Source: Paenibacillus_AR mesotrionivorans
GTDB taxonomy: Bacteria > Bacillota > Bacilli > Paenibacillales > NBRC-103111
DNA length: 64,000 nucleotides
NCBI RefSeq assembly: GCF_046098205.1
Contig: NZ_JBJURJ010000009.1
Location: 1 to 64,000 of the forward strand
Direction: 5' to 3'
Shown: positions 18,030-26,524 of the stretch, piece by piece
How positions within the stretch are numbered: the first letter of the stretch is position 1
Layout of the letters: the number at the start of each line of letters is the position of its first letter
Translations under genes and position numbers: made by a program
The notes under the pieces: model-generated
What the model saw: only the letters and a program-made list of their open reading frames with translations
Database searches by the model: none
Told to the model about the DNA's origin: nothing

Positions 18030-19301
18030 ATGCGCGTAAAAGCATGGATTTTGAACATTCCGGAGCTTTTTAAATTTATCCGCAAAATCTCCCTCCGCAA
18101 ATGGCTGCTGTTGATAAAACGGAGAAGCCTGGATATTCTCCGCAGCCTGTTTGCCAAATTGCTGATGGGCAACAAACAGCTGGAGGAGCGGCAGGAAATT
18201 CTCCTGCAGAACCGGGAGCTTTCTTTATTGAATGAGCTGAGTGGCCAGGTCCGCTCCATTCCGGAGATGCAGACCATGCTGGAGCAGTTTTTGAAGCGGG
18301 CGGTATCGGATCTTCAACTCCATTCCGCCGTGATCCAGATTAACGTTGTGGGCGAATATCTGGATTTGCCGTACAAGATTGTGGAATGCCCCTGCGACCG
18401 CTGCGAGCGCCTCCAGGGGCGCGAATGTTATTGCTCGATTGTGTCCATTCATTATCTGGTGTTTCCCGTGGGGAGAGTGGACAACCGGATCGGCCAGTTG
18501 GCCGTATGCAGCTATCTGCCGCTGAACACTCAATCCGTCAATGTTCTCCAGTCCCTGGCCAATCAGATTTACGTGACGGCAGAGAATCTGCGTCTTTGGC
18601 ATGAGCTGAAGCAAAAGGAAGCTCTCCGGCTGCAGCTGCTGGATAAGGTCATCCAAGCTCAGGAGGAGGAGCGGAAACGGATTGCCAGGGAGCTTCATGA
18701 TGAAACCAGCCAATCCCTGACCTCCATTCTGCTGGGCTTAAGCGTGCTGGCGGACAAAAAAAACGAATTGGAGCGGCATGAGCAGCTCCGCGGGCTTCGC
18801 CAGCTGGTGCAGGAAACCCTGGAGGAGGTACATGATCTGGCCTGGCAGCTGCGGCCCAGTGTTCTGGATAAATACGGGCTTGCCACTGCGCTGGAACGGT
18901 ATATGGAGCAATACCGGAGCAAATACGGGATTGATGCGGATTTGTGCATGCTGGGATTGGATGAAATCAGGCTGCCCATGGAGATCGAAATCTCCGTCTA
19001 CCGGATTATCCAGGAGGCGCTGACCAATGTGGCCAGGTATGCCAGAGCGAGTAATGTCAGTGTAATCATCAGCCGCAAGCAGTGCCAGCTTTCGGTTATT
19101 GTGGAGGATGACGGGGCAGGCTTCGACGTGGAGCAGGTGCTGGGGCGGGAGCCTACGCGGTCCAATCTGGGGCTGCGCGGGATGCAGGAGCGTGCAGTGT
19201 TATTGAACGGGTCCCTAAAAATCGAATCCGGCTTCGGATCGGGAACGACTGTATTTGTCAACCTCCCGTTGTTTGCCGGTAAGGAAACCTATGCGGGCTA
19301 A
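18030..19301 (+). CDS. soluble GAF-domain histidine kinase with Cys cluster (YhcY/AirS-like)
   Basis: 423 residues without a convincing transmembrane helix, so cytoplasmic. A basic N-terminus leads into a GAF domain (about 60-195), HisKA_3 (RIARELHDETSQSLTSILLG, phospho-His) and HATPase (IIQEALTNVARYARA, DDGAGFD, NLGLRGMQERA). The GAF domain holds five cysteines at 120, 122, 125, 133 and 135 (CPCDRCERLQGRECYC). Cysteine-containing GAF domains in AirS-type kinases hold an oxygen- or redox-sensitive Fe-S cluster, so a redox-sensing role is plausible. ATG 18030 follows TGGAGGGATAA. Partner regulator is encoded 27 bases downstream. Confidence 0.85.
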   Translation: MRVKAWILNIPELFKFIRKISLRKWLLLIKRRSLDILRSLFAKLLMGNKQLEERQEILLQNRELSLLNELSGQVRSIPEMQTMLEQFLKRAVSDLQLHSAVIQINVVGEYLDLPYKIVECPCDRCERLQGRECYCSIVSIHYLVFPVGRVDNRIGQLAVCSYLPLNTQSVNVLQSLANQIYVTAENLRLWHELKQKEALRLQLLDKVIQAQEEERKRIARELHDETSQSLTSILLGLSVLADKKNELERHEQLRGLRQLVQETLEEVHDLAWQLRPSVLDKYGLATALERYMEQYRSKYGIDADLCMLGLDEIRLPMEIEISVYRIIQEALTNVARYARASNVSVIISRKQCQLSVIVEDDGAGFDVEQVLGREPTRSNLGLRGMQERAVLLNGSLKIESGFGSGTTVFVNLPLFAGKETYAG

Positions 19302-19328
19302 TGGGCCTGCGGGAAAAGGAGTGTCACC

Positions 19329-19982
19329 ATGCAACCCATACGTGTTTTGTTGGCGGACGACCATCCGCTGTTCCGCTCGGGTCTTAAGAATGTGCTTCAG
19401 GCAGATCCGGCCTTCAATATTATCGGGGAAGCCAGCCGTGGTGATGAAGCGCTGCTCCTGGCCCGCGGCTGCAAGCCTGATCTGGTGATCATGGATGTGA
19501 GCATGCCGGTTATGGATGGCATCGAATGCACCCGGCAGCTGAAGGAGCATGATCCTTCCATTAAAGTGCTGATGCTCTCCACCTATTCCGATGATGCCTA
19601 TTGGCAGGAAAGTATGGAGGCCGGAGCATCCGGGTACGTACTGAAGCGGGCGGTGGATACGGAGTTGATTATCGCCATCCGGGCGGTAATGGAGGGGGAG
19701 CGTTATATTTACCCCACTCTGCTGGGCGGTTTCCACAAGCCGGGGGGCAAAGCGGCTGCCGATGAACTGCAGGAGGAGGTGCTGAGCCCGCGGGAGCAGG
19801 AGGTGCTGCTGCTGATTGCCCTGGGGCATACCCAGCAGGAAATCGCCGAGCAGCTGGCGGTCAGCATCAAAACGGTGGATTCCTACAAAACCCGGATCCG
19901 CGAGAAGCTCAATCTTACCAAACGGTCGGACATGGTCCGGTACGCGCTGAAGCATAATATTATTTCCGATAAAACCGTGTAG
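19329..19982 (+). CDS. NarL/FixJ-family response regulator
   Basis: 217 residues: receiver domain (LLADDHPLFRSGL; phospho-Asp in DLVIMDVSMP; MLSTYSDDAYW) and C-terminal LuxR-type helix-turn-helix (LSPREQEVLLLIALGHTQQEIAEQLAVSIKTVDSYKTRI). AAAAGGAGTGTCACC precedes the ATG. Forms a two-component system with the GAF kinase just upstream and is closed by its own terminator. It is also the nearest candidate partner for the two ComP-like kinases, which have none beside them. Confidence 0.9.
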   Translation: MQPIRVLLADDHPLFRSGLKNVLQADPAFNIIGEASRGDEALLLARGCKPDLVIMDVSMPVMDGIECTRQLKEHDPSIKVLMLSTYSDDAYWQESMEAGASGYVLKRAVDTELIIAIRAVMEGERYIYPTLLGGFHKPGGKAAADELQEEVLSPREQEVLLLIALGHTQQEIAEQLAVSIKTVDSYKTRIREKLNLTKRSDMVRYALKHNIISDKTV

Positions 19983-20009
19983 GGGCTAAAGCTCCGGCGC
20001 GGTTTTTTT
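19971..20009 (+). terminator. terminator after the NarL-type regulator
   Basis: AAAACCG...GGCT pairs with AGCTCC...CGCGGTTTT; the stem starts within the last codons and ends in seven T. Confidence 0.8.
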
Positions 20010-20048
20010 GTGGAAAGCTCAATGACGGATACCTGTGGATGGGCTCTT

Positions 20049-20231
20049 GCGGAACGGAGAGACGCTTAGCGGCCAATAATTGGCGTTGGGAATGGCTAAC
20101 GGAACTTGGAGTACCTTAGCCGGCGTATTCTGCCTATTTTGATGACTTTAACCTCTCTAAGAGCGTCTTAGTTCCGTTAGCCTGGAAAAAGTCGGGTTTT
20201 CGGCTTCTACGGGATGGTGAGTTCCGTTAAC
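20049..20231. repeat. CTAACGGA/TCCGTTAG repeat cluster
   Basis: The 317-base gap between the NarL-type regulator and the NfeD gene contains CTAACGGAACTTGG (20096), TTAGTTCCGTTAG (about 20168-20180) and GAGTTCCGTTAAC (ending 20231), arms of the same family as at 9.1, 21.8, 34.1 and 44.3 kb. No reading frame there looks coding. Confidence 0.7.
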
Positions 20232-20299
20232 ACCCGTCAGAATTAGGTCTTTGTCTGCTGCGCAGCGAATACATTTAGTGCTGAAGGGCAGGTGAAAAA

Positions 20300-20728
20300 A
20301 TGGACTTGTGGCTGGTATGGCTGATCGTGGCCGGTCTCCTGGTGTTAGCGGAAATGCTCACGCTGACCTTTTATCTGCTGTGGCTGGGGACAGGCGCATT
20401 GGCGGCTATGATCGTGGATTTTATTGTTCCGGGAGCATGGGTGGCGGAGGTGGTGGTGGGTTGTGTGGTTGCGCTGCTTCTGACGGTGTTCACCAAACCG
20501 TTAACCCGGAGGCTTGTGAAGGCAAAAGGCTTTAAGGATGCCGTTGACGAGCTTATTGGCAAGGAAGGAATGGTCATCGAGGAGATCAGCGCCGGCCAAC
20601 GAGGAATTGTGAAGGTGGGCGGCGAGCTGTGGAGCGCGGAATCGGAGGAAATTCTGAAGAAGGGCGAGACGGTTGTGGTAGTAGAACGTGGAAGCGCTTT
20701 ACTGCAGGTGGCCAAAAGAGGAGGATGA
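20300..20728 (+). CDS. short NfeD-family membrane protein
   Basis: 142 residues. Two to three transmembrane helices (MDLWLVWLIVAGLLVLAEML and a following pair) precede a C-terminal OB-fold domain of about 60 residues (IGKEGMVIEEISAGQRGIVKVGGELWSA). This is the short NfeD type that pairs with SPFH proteins in membrane microdomains. The SPFH gene follows after 4 bases, so the two form an operon. Confidence 0.88.
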   Translation: MDLWLVWLIVAGLLVLAEMLTLTFYLLWLGTGALAAMIVDFIVPGAWVAEVVVGCVVALLLTVFTKPLTRRLVKAKGFKDAVDELIGKEGMVIEEISAGQRGIVKVGGELWSAESEEILKKGETVVVVERGSALLQVAKRGG

Positions 20729-20732
20729 AGAA

Positions 20733-21659
20733 ATGATTTACGCAATTCCTATTCTGATCGTGGTGCTGGCCGTGGTCTTTATCTCGCTGTCGGTCAAGAT
20801 CATCCCGCAGCAGAAGGTGGGTGTGGTGGAACGGCTGGGTAAGTTCAATCACCTGCTCACACCCGGCATCAATATCCTGATTCCGATTATCGACCATGTG
20901 CGGACCTATCATGATTTGCGGGTTCAACAGGCTAATGTACCGCCGCAAACGGTCATTACCAAGGATAATGTCCAGGTCCAAATCGACACCATCATCTTCT
21001 ACCAGGTGACGGGTCCGGAGCAGGCTACATACGGAATTTCCGATTATGTGTACGGGGTGCGGAACATCACCACCGCCACCATGCGGCAGATTATCGGCAA
21101 TATGGAGCTGGATGAAACCCTGTCCGGCCGGGAAAAAATCTCCACCGACATCCGGGTGGCCTTGGATGAGGCAACGGAAAAGTGGGGTGTGCGGATCGAA
21201 CGGGTGGAGGTCATCGACATCCAGCCGCCCGGTGATATCCAGGAAGCCATGGACAAACAAATGAAGGCGGAGCGCAGCAAACGGGCCATGGTTCTGGAGG
21301 CTGAGGCAGCCAAGCAGGACATGATTCTGCGTGCCGAGGGCAACAAACAAAGCCAGATCCTGAAGGCAGAGGGTGAGAAGGAGGCCCGCATCCGGCAGGC
21401 AGAGGGTGTCCGGCAGGCCAAGGAGCTGGAGGCATTGGGCGAAGCCAAGGCGATCCAGTCCATCGCCGACGCCGAGAAGCTCCGCATCCAACTGCTGCGG
21501 GAGGCCGGGCTTGATGAGCATGTGCTGACCTACCGAGCCCTGGAGGCGCTGGGCGAGGTGGCCAATGGAGCGGCCAACAAGGTGTTTATTCCCACCAAGG
21601 CGGTGGAAACCCTGGGCAGCATCGGCGCCATCGGGGAGATGCTGAAGGGGAGTAAATAG
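20733..21659 (+). CDS. SPFH/stomatin-like protein (QmcA type)
   Basis: 308 residues: one N-terminal membrane helix (MIYAIPILIVVLAVVFISLS), the SPFH (band 7) domain (IIPQQKVGVVERLGKFN to about residue 185), then an Ala/Glu/Lys-rich coiled coil (about 185-260) that drives oligomerisation. Works with the upstream NfeD protein as a membrane scaffold or quality-control complex. AGAGGAGG precedes ATG 20733. Standard size for the family; no oddity seen. Confidence 0.9.
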   Translation: MIYAIPILIVVLAVVFISLSVKIIPQQKVGVVERLGKFNHLLTPGINILIPIIDHVRTYHDLRVQQANVPPQTVITKDNVQVQIDTIIFYQVTGPEQATYGISDYVYGVRNITTATMRQIIGNMELDETLSGREKISTDIRVALDEATEKWGVRIERVEVIDIQPPGDIQEAMDKQMKAERSKRAMVLEAEAAKQDMILRAEGNKQSQILKAEGEKEARIRQAEGVRQAKELEALGEAKAIQSIADAEKLRIQLLREAGLDEHVLTYRALEALGEVANGAANKVFIPTKAVETLGSIGAIGEMLKGSK

Positions 21660-21756
21660 GTAAAGGCATGTGACGGGTGCATGTAACCGGGGCCTGTGAC
21701 TGGTGTATGTGACCGGGGCCTGAGGCGGGAGATCAGGTTAATCAGGGAGGCGGCGG

Positions 21757-21941
21757 CTAACGGAAGCAGGAGACCTTATTTGCCCCAAAACAGGGGTGCC
21801 GAAATTCTAACGGAAGCATGAGCCGCTATATTAAGGAAATCAGGCTTCCCGCAAGCTGTTTAGCCATAATAGCGGCCCTGGGCGCCGTTAGATTTTGAAA
21901 TGGGCATTATGAGGGCAAATAGCGGCTGTAGCCGCCGTTAG
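21757..21941. repeat. CTAACGGA repeat cluster with AGCCGCTAT cores
   Basis: This lies in the 528-base gap before the hydrogenase operon, together with a terminator and a leader hairpin. Arms: CTAACGGAAGCAGG (21757), TCTAACGGAAGCATGAGCCG (about 21807), then inverted AATAGCGGCCC...GCCGTTAG and AAATAGCGGCTGTAGCCGCC ending GTTAG at 21941. Paired outward and inward arms would form hairpins. No coding frame is supported. Confidence 0.75.
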
Positions 21942-22000
21942 AACGGGGACGCCACGGGAATGCCGCCGCTTGAGGCACCTGCTACTTATAGGAAACAACG

Positions 22001-22045
22001 AATAGACCGCTCCGTCCAACATCCGGGGAAACGGTCTATTTTTTT
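22001..22045 (+). terminator. intrinsic terminator upstream of the hydrogenase operon
   Basis: AATAGACCG (22001-22009) pairs with CGGTCTATT (22032-22040), followed by TTTTT. It insulates the hydrogenase genes from read-through. Confidence 0.75.
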
Positions 22046-22096
22046 GCCAAAAGTCTGAGGTCGGCATTCTTCCCAGCTTTCCGTGTAGGGAAATTC

Positions 22097-22118
22097 CCGG
22101 CAAGGACTGCCGGTTTTT
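22097..22118 (+). terminator. small hairpin plus T run in the hydrogenase leader
   Basis: CCGGCA-AGGAC-TGCCGG forms a 6-bp stem followed by TTTTT, about 70 bases before the first hydrogenase codon and directly after the short palindrome GGGAAATTCCC. It may be an attenuator or the end of a leader transcript. Function is inferred from shape only. Confidence 0.45.
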
Positions 22119-22187
22119 CCGATACCGCAACCCGGTTTCATGTGCGATGATGATGTAAAGGCTTACAAATGTTGAACGAGAAGCAAC

Positions 22188-23384
22188 ATGGGGGTGAGCA
22201 AGGTGGCCGGCAGGAAGACCATTTATGAAACGGCAATGGAAAGAGGGGTTACCCGGCGGGATTTTCTGAAGATGTGCACGGTGCTTACGGCAGTGATGGG
22301 GCTGGATATCACCCTTGAAGAGAAGGTGGTCAAGGCGGTGGAATCGGCCAAGCGGGTTCCGGTGATTTGGCTGCAGATGCAGGATTGCACAGGCTGCTCG
22401 GAGTCCTTTATCCGGACGACACATCCGAAGCTGGAGAGCGTGTTGTTCGATATGATCTCGCTGGAGTACAGCGAGGTGCTGTCCGCCGCCTCCGGACATC
22501 AGGTGGAGGAGGCGCGCCGGAAGGTCATCGAGGAGTATGCCGGGGAATATGTGCTGGCGGTGGAGGGCAGTGTGCCCAAAAACGCCGAATATCTGATGGT
22601 AGGTGGCGTACCCGCCAAGGATGTGCTGCTGGAAACGGCGGCCAAGGCCAAGCTGATTCTCGCTTACGGCAGCTGCTCCTCCTGGGGAGGTATCGCCGCA
22701 GCAGGCCCCAATCCCACAGGGGCTATGCCCATCACCGATATCATCAAGGATAAGCCGGTGATCCGGGTGCCGGGCTGTCCGCCCATCGCGGAAGTCATGA
22801 CCGGCGTCATAGCCCATGTGCTGACCTTCGGGACGGTTCCGGAGCTGGACGCCCAAGGCCGTCCGAAGGCCTTTTACCGGCACCGTATCCATGACAAGTG
22901 CAACCGGCGCGCGTATTTCGATTCCGGGCTGTTTGTGGAATCCTTCGACGATGAGGGGCTGAAGCAGGGATACTGCCTGTATAAGGTCGGCTGCAAGGGG
23001 CCCACCACCTACAATTCCTGTGCGGAAATGCGCTGGAACGGCGGTGTGAGTTATCCCATTCAGTCCGGTAACCCCTGCATCGGCTGCTCGGAAAATGCCT
23101 TCTGGGATATGGGGCCGTTCACCACACGGGTATCCCAGATTCCCGGGACCCAGACCACCATCAATCCGGATTTGGTGGGCTTGGGGCTCCTGGGCGGTAC
23201 TGTGGGCGGCGTAGCCATCCATGCCGGAGCTACAGCCGTCAAAAAGATGATGGACGGGAAGAAACACGCAGCGGCAGACAGCCATGATGAAACGGCAAGC
23301 CACCATGATGATAAACCGAAGAAGAGCGGCCCTCCTCCGGGACAGGGCCCGAATAGCGGGATAGGAGGCGGCGCATCGGTATGA
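22188..23384 (+). CDS. hyaA: [NiFe] uptake hydrogenase small subunit
   Basis: Fe-S electron-transfer subunit, 398 residues. It carries a twin-arginine motif TRRDFLK (residues 22-28) for Tat export with the large subunit. Proximal-cluster Cys are at 67 and 70 (DCTGCSES); further ligands lie in YGSCSSWGG, PGCPP and CIGCSENAFWD. The standard CxxC, not the CTCC of oxygen-tolerant enzymes, argues against a six-Cys proximal cluster. A C-terminal helix (LVGLGLLGGTVGGVAIHAGA) anchors it and is followed by a His-rich tail. ATG 22188 has only a weak ribosome site; GTG 22203 behind GGGGGTGAG is an alternative. Stop overlaps the next start (ATGA). Confidence 0.93.
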   Translation: MGVSKVAGRKTIYETAMERGVTRRDFLKMCTVLTAVMGLDITLEEKVVKAVESAKRVPVIWLQMQDCTGCSESFIRTTHPKLESVLFDMISLEYSEVLSAASGHQVEEARRKVIEEYAGEYVLAVEGSVPKNAEYLMVGGVPAKDVLLETAAKAKLILAYGSCSSWGGIAAAGPNPTGAMPITDIIKDKPVIRVPGCPPIAEVMTGVIAHVLTFGTVPELDAQGRPKAFYRHRIHDKCNRRAYFDSGLFVESFDDEGLKQGYCLYKVGCKGPTTYNSCAEMRWNGGVSYPIQSGNPCIGCSENAFWDMGPFTTRVSQIPGTQTTINPDLVGLGLLGGTVGGVAIHAGATAVKKMMDGKKHAAADSHDETASHHDDKPKKSGPPPGQGPNSGIGGGASV

Positions 23385-25096
23385 GCGAACGGATAGTAGT
23401 CGACCCGGTTACACGGATAGAGGGCCATCTGCGGATAGAGGCGGACATAGACAACGGCGTCATCAAGGACGCCTTCAGCTCCGGTACAGCCATCCGCGGC
23501 CTGGAGCTGATTGTGAAGGACCGGGACCCCCGGGACGTATGGGCGTATGTGCAGCGCATCTGCGGCGTATGCACCACCACTCATGCCCTGGCAGCCGTGC
23601 GTTCCGTGGAGGACGCCCTGGACATCAAGATCCCCCGGAACGCCCATCTGATCCGGGAAATTATGAACGCCACCATCATGCTGCACGATCATGTGGTCCA
23701 TTTTTATCACCTCCATGCCTTCGATTGGGTGGATGTGGTCAATGCTCTGAAGGCTGATCCCAAGGCCACCAGCACCCTGGCCCAGTCCCTCTCCAAGTGG
23801 CCCAAGTCCTCACCCGGCTACTTCAAGGACATTCAGGACAAGGTGAAAAAAATCGTGGACAGCGGGCAGCTGGGGATTTTTGCTAACGGCTATTGGGGGC
23901 ATCCGGGCTACAGACTTCCGCCGGAGGTCAACCTGCTGGCTGTAGCCCATTATCTCGAAGCGCTGGACTGGCAGAAGGAAATTGTGAAGATCCACACTAT
24001 ATTCGGCGGGAAAAATCCCCATCCCCACTATCTGGTGGGCGGAATGGCTACTCCCATCGACATCAACAGCGACAACGGCATCCATGCCGAACGCCTGATG
24101 CATGTATCCCAGCTGATTGATCAGGCTATCGAGTTTGTGGAGCAGGTGTACCTGCCTGATCTGCAGGCGATCGGATCCTTTTATAAGGATTGGACCTATG
24201 GCGGCGGGCTGGACAATTACCTGTGTTATGGCGACTTCTCCACGGGAGATATCCGCGACATCAACATGTACCGGATGCCCCGTGGGATCATCCTTGGCGG
24301 CAACCTCAACGAGATCCACGATGTGAACCCCAAGGACCCGGAGCAGATCAAGGAATGGATCGACTTCTCATGGTACACCTATGACGGCAAAACCACAGGC
24401 GGCCGCCATCCCTGGGAGGGGGAAACCACCTTCCACTATACGGGGCCCAAGGGCCGCTACGATACGCTGAACACCAACGACAAGTACAGCTGGCTCAAGA
24501 CCCCCCGGTGGAAGGAAAAGCCCATGGAAACAGGGCCGTTGGCCCGGGTGCTGCTGGGGTACGCTGCGAAAAAGCCGGAATTCGTCCAGAGTGTGGATGA
24601 CAGTCTGCGAAAGCTGAACGTGCCGCTTACCGCGTTGAAGTCCGCATTGGGCCGGACCTTGGCCCGGGGGCTGGAGGCGCAGATTGTCGGCGGCTGGATG
24701 CGCAATGATATGGATGAGCTGTTGAAGAATATCAAACATGGGGACCAGACCACCTTCAACAAGGCCAAATGGGAGCCCTCCACCTGGCCGAAGAAGGCAC
24801 AGGGAGTAGGCTGGATCGAAGCACCACGCGGCGCATTAGGACACTGGATCAACATCGAAAACGGCAAAACCGCCAATTACCAGGCTGTGGTGCCCTCCAC
24901 CTGGAACGCCTCCCCGCGGGACGGCAAAAACCAGAAGGGCGCCTATGAGGCGGCGCTTACGGGTACACCTGTGGCAGATAAGCACCAGCCGCTGGAGATT
25001 CTGCGGATTATCCACTCCTTCGATCCGTGCCTGGCCTGTGCGGTGCACATGACAGACCTGCAAAATCAATCTGCCGTAGACATACGGATCGGTTAG
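23381..25096 (+). CDS. hyaB: [NiFe] uptake hydrogenase large (catalytic) subunit
   Basis: Oxidises H2 at the Ni-Fe(CN)2CO site on the outer face of the membrane; 571 residues. The four Ni/Fe ligands are present: RICGVC (Cys61, Cys64) and DPCLACAVH (Cys550, Cys553). The 15 residues after His556 (MTDLQNQSAVDIRIG) are the C-terminal extension normally removed by the HyaD-type protease after nickel insertion. No Tat signal of its own; exported with the small subunit. Start overlaps the small-subunit stop. Sequence features fit group 1 membrane-bound, respiratory uptake enzymes. Confidence 0.95.
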   Translation: MSERIVVDPVTRIEGHLRIEADIDNGVIKDAFSSGTAIRGLELIVKDRDPRDVWAYVQRICGVCTTTHALAAVRSVEDALDIKIPRNAHLIREIMNATIMLHDHVVHFYHLHAFDWVDVVNALKADPKATSTLAQSLSKWPKSSPGYFKDIQDKVKKIVDSGQLGIFANGYWGHPGYRLPPEVNLLAVAHYLEALDWQKEIVKIHTIFGGKNPHPHYLVGGMATPIDINSDNGIHAERLMHVSQLIDQAIEFVEQVYLPDLQAIGSFYKDWTYGGGLDNYLCYGDFSTGDIRDINMYRMPRGIILGGNLNEIHDVNPKDPEQIKEWIDFSWYTYDGKTTGGRHPWEGETTFHYTGPKGRYDTLNTNDKYSWLKTPRWKEKPMETGPLARVLLGYAAKKPEFVQSVDDSLRKLNVPLTALKSALGRTLARGLEAQIVGGWMRNDMDELLKNIKHGDQTTFNKAKWEPSTWPKKAQGVGWIEAPRGALGHWINIENGKTANYQAVVPSTWNASPRDGKNQKGAYEAALTGTPVADKHQPLEILRIIHSFDPCLACAVHMTDLQNQSAVDIRIG

Positions 25097-25107
25097 GGGG
25101 AAGAGCT

Positions 25108-25968
25108 ATGAGCATGAGCGAGCCGCCGCTGCATTCCCCCGTTGCCGGGCAGCCTACTGCCGACCCGAAGCATGAAGCGGATCACCCCCGGTCAGAAATT
25201 GTGCTGAAGGGCAAACGGAAGGTGAAGATGGAGCAGCTTTCCAAGGATGTGGTTAAGGTGTACGTCTGGGAGCTGCCGGTGCGGATTTTCCACTGGATCA
25301 ATGCCGGTGCCATTATGCTGCTGATCCTGACCGGCTTGTACATCGGCAAGCCCATTGTAGGCTCCACCACCGGGGAAGAGGCCTATTATACCTTCCTAAT
25401 GGGCTGGGTCAGGTACATCCACTTTTTTGCGGCCTTCCTGTTTACCGCCAATATGATCTTCCGCCTCTATTGGGTGTTCAAAGGCAATTCCTTCGTCACC
25501 ACCAATGTGTTGAGGCTGGCCTTCTGGAAAGAAATCTTTCAGACTGTTAAATTTTACCTGTTAATGAAAAACCGCAAGCCGCACTATACCGGACATAACC
25601 CGCTGGCGCAGCTCACCTATCTGGTGCTGATGGGCGGCGGCTCCATTGTGGCGATGTTTACCGGGTTCTATCTGTATTTCGAGCCGCAGCCGGAATCCTT
25701 CTTCGGCAAGCTGTTTGCTTGGGTGCCCTTCCTCTTCGGGGGCAGCTTCTCGGTCCGTTCCTGGCACCATCTGATGGCCTGGGTTTTCATCATTTTTATC
25801 GTCATCCATGTGTACCTGTCCTTCCGGGAGGATTGGCTGGAGAAAAACGGCACCATGAGCTCCATCTTCACCGGGTTCAAAACGGAAAAAAAGGATAAGG
25901 TGGAAACCCACGGAGGGGAAATACAGCCCATGGCAGGGGCGGCTCAAAAGGATGCGGAGCATGAGTAG
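25108..25968 (+). CDS. hyaC: hydrogenase cytochrome b subunit
   Basis: Membrane di-heme cytochrome that passes electrons from the small subunit to menaquinone; about 286 residues. Four helices with heme-ligand-type His: RIFHWINAGAIMLLILTGLY, RYIHFFAAFLFTANMIFRLY, LAQLTYLVLMGGGSIVAMF and WHHLMAWVFIIFIVIHVYLS. There is a longer than usual polar N-terminus (about 60 residues, PLHSPVAGQPTADPKHEADH region) and a charged tail. Its end overlaps the protease gene start by 8 bases (ATGAGTAG). Confidence 0.92.
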   Translation: MSMSEPPLHSPVAGQPTADPKHEADHPRSEIVLKGKRKVKMEQLSKDVVKVYVWELPVRIFHWINAGAIMLLILTGLYIGKPIVGSTTGEEAYYTFLMGWVRYIHFFAAFLFTANMIFRLYWVFKGNSFVTTNVLRLAFWKEIFQTVKFYLLMKNRKPHYTGHNPLAQLTYLVLMGGGSIVAMFTGFYLYFEPQPESFFGKLFAWVPFLFGGSFSVRSWHHLMAWVFIIFIVIHVYLSFREDWLEKNGTMSSIFTGFKTEKKDKVETHGGEIQPMAGAAQKDAEHE

Positions 25969-26524
25969 CGGACGTATGGAAAGCCTGAGCATGAGCGGCG
26001 GCTTGGAGGCGGGAAACACCTTGAACCGTGCCGGACCGGAGAAGATCACGGTCATCGGACTGGGCAACACCCTCTATACCGATGAGGGAGTAGGCATTCA
26101 TGTGCTGCCCTTTTTGGAGGAGGCTCTGGCCGGTGTGGAAAATGTGGAAATCATTGAAGGCTCTACGGACGGCATCAGGCTGCTGGGGCCGGTGGAGGAC
26201 ACGGATCAGCTGATCCTGCTGGATTCCATCAACGGTCCGGAGCTGCCGGGGTTTGTGTACACGGTGGAGCGGGAGGATATACCGGCGTATTGCAATGTGA
26301 AAATGTCGGTGCACCAGTTGGGCTTCCAGGAGGTGCTGTTCGCTGCACGAATCAGGGAGCGGGTGCCTGCCAAAATGGTGCTGTTCGGAGTGCAGCCCGC
26401 TTCGCTGGAATTCGGCATTGGCTTGTCAGATACAGTGCGTGAGCGTCTGGCTGCATTAACGGAGCTGGTGCACGGGCAAATCCGGGAATGGAGGGCTGCC
26501 TCTTGGACCGAAGGGATTTTATGA
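25961..26524 (+). CDS. hyaD: hydrogenase maturation endopeptidase
   Basis: HyaD/HybD-type protease of about 187 residues that cleaves the large-subunit C-terminal extension. Visible nickel-sensing residues: Asp/Glu in GLGNTLYTDEGVG, Asp in LILLDSINGP and His in KMSVHQLGFQEVL. ATG 25961 overlaps the cytochrome stop; ATG 25952 is a weaker alternative. The target is the adjacent large subunit, whose cleavage site (after DPCLACAVH) is intact. Confidence 0.9.
   Translation: MSSGRMESLSMSGGLEAGNTLNRAGPEKITVIGLGNTLYTDEGVGIHVLPFLEEALAGVENVEIIEGSTDGIRLLGPVEDTDQLILLDSINGPELPGFVYTVEREDIPAYCNVKMSVHQLGFQEVLFAARIRERVPAKMVLFGVQPASLEFGIGLSDTVRERLAALTELVHGQIREWRAASWTEGIL

Noticed and set aside
21888..23306. 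472-codon minus-strand frame opposite the hydrogenase small subunit
   Set aside because: Entirely antisense to a gene with all cluster ligands; composition-driven open frame.
22188..25968. Oxygen-tolerant (six-Cys proximal cluster) hydrogenase
   Set aside because: The small subunit has DCTGCSES, lacking the extra cysteine of the CTCC pattern.
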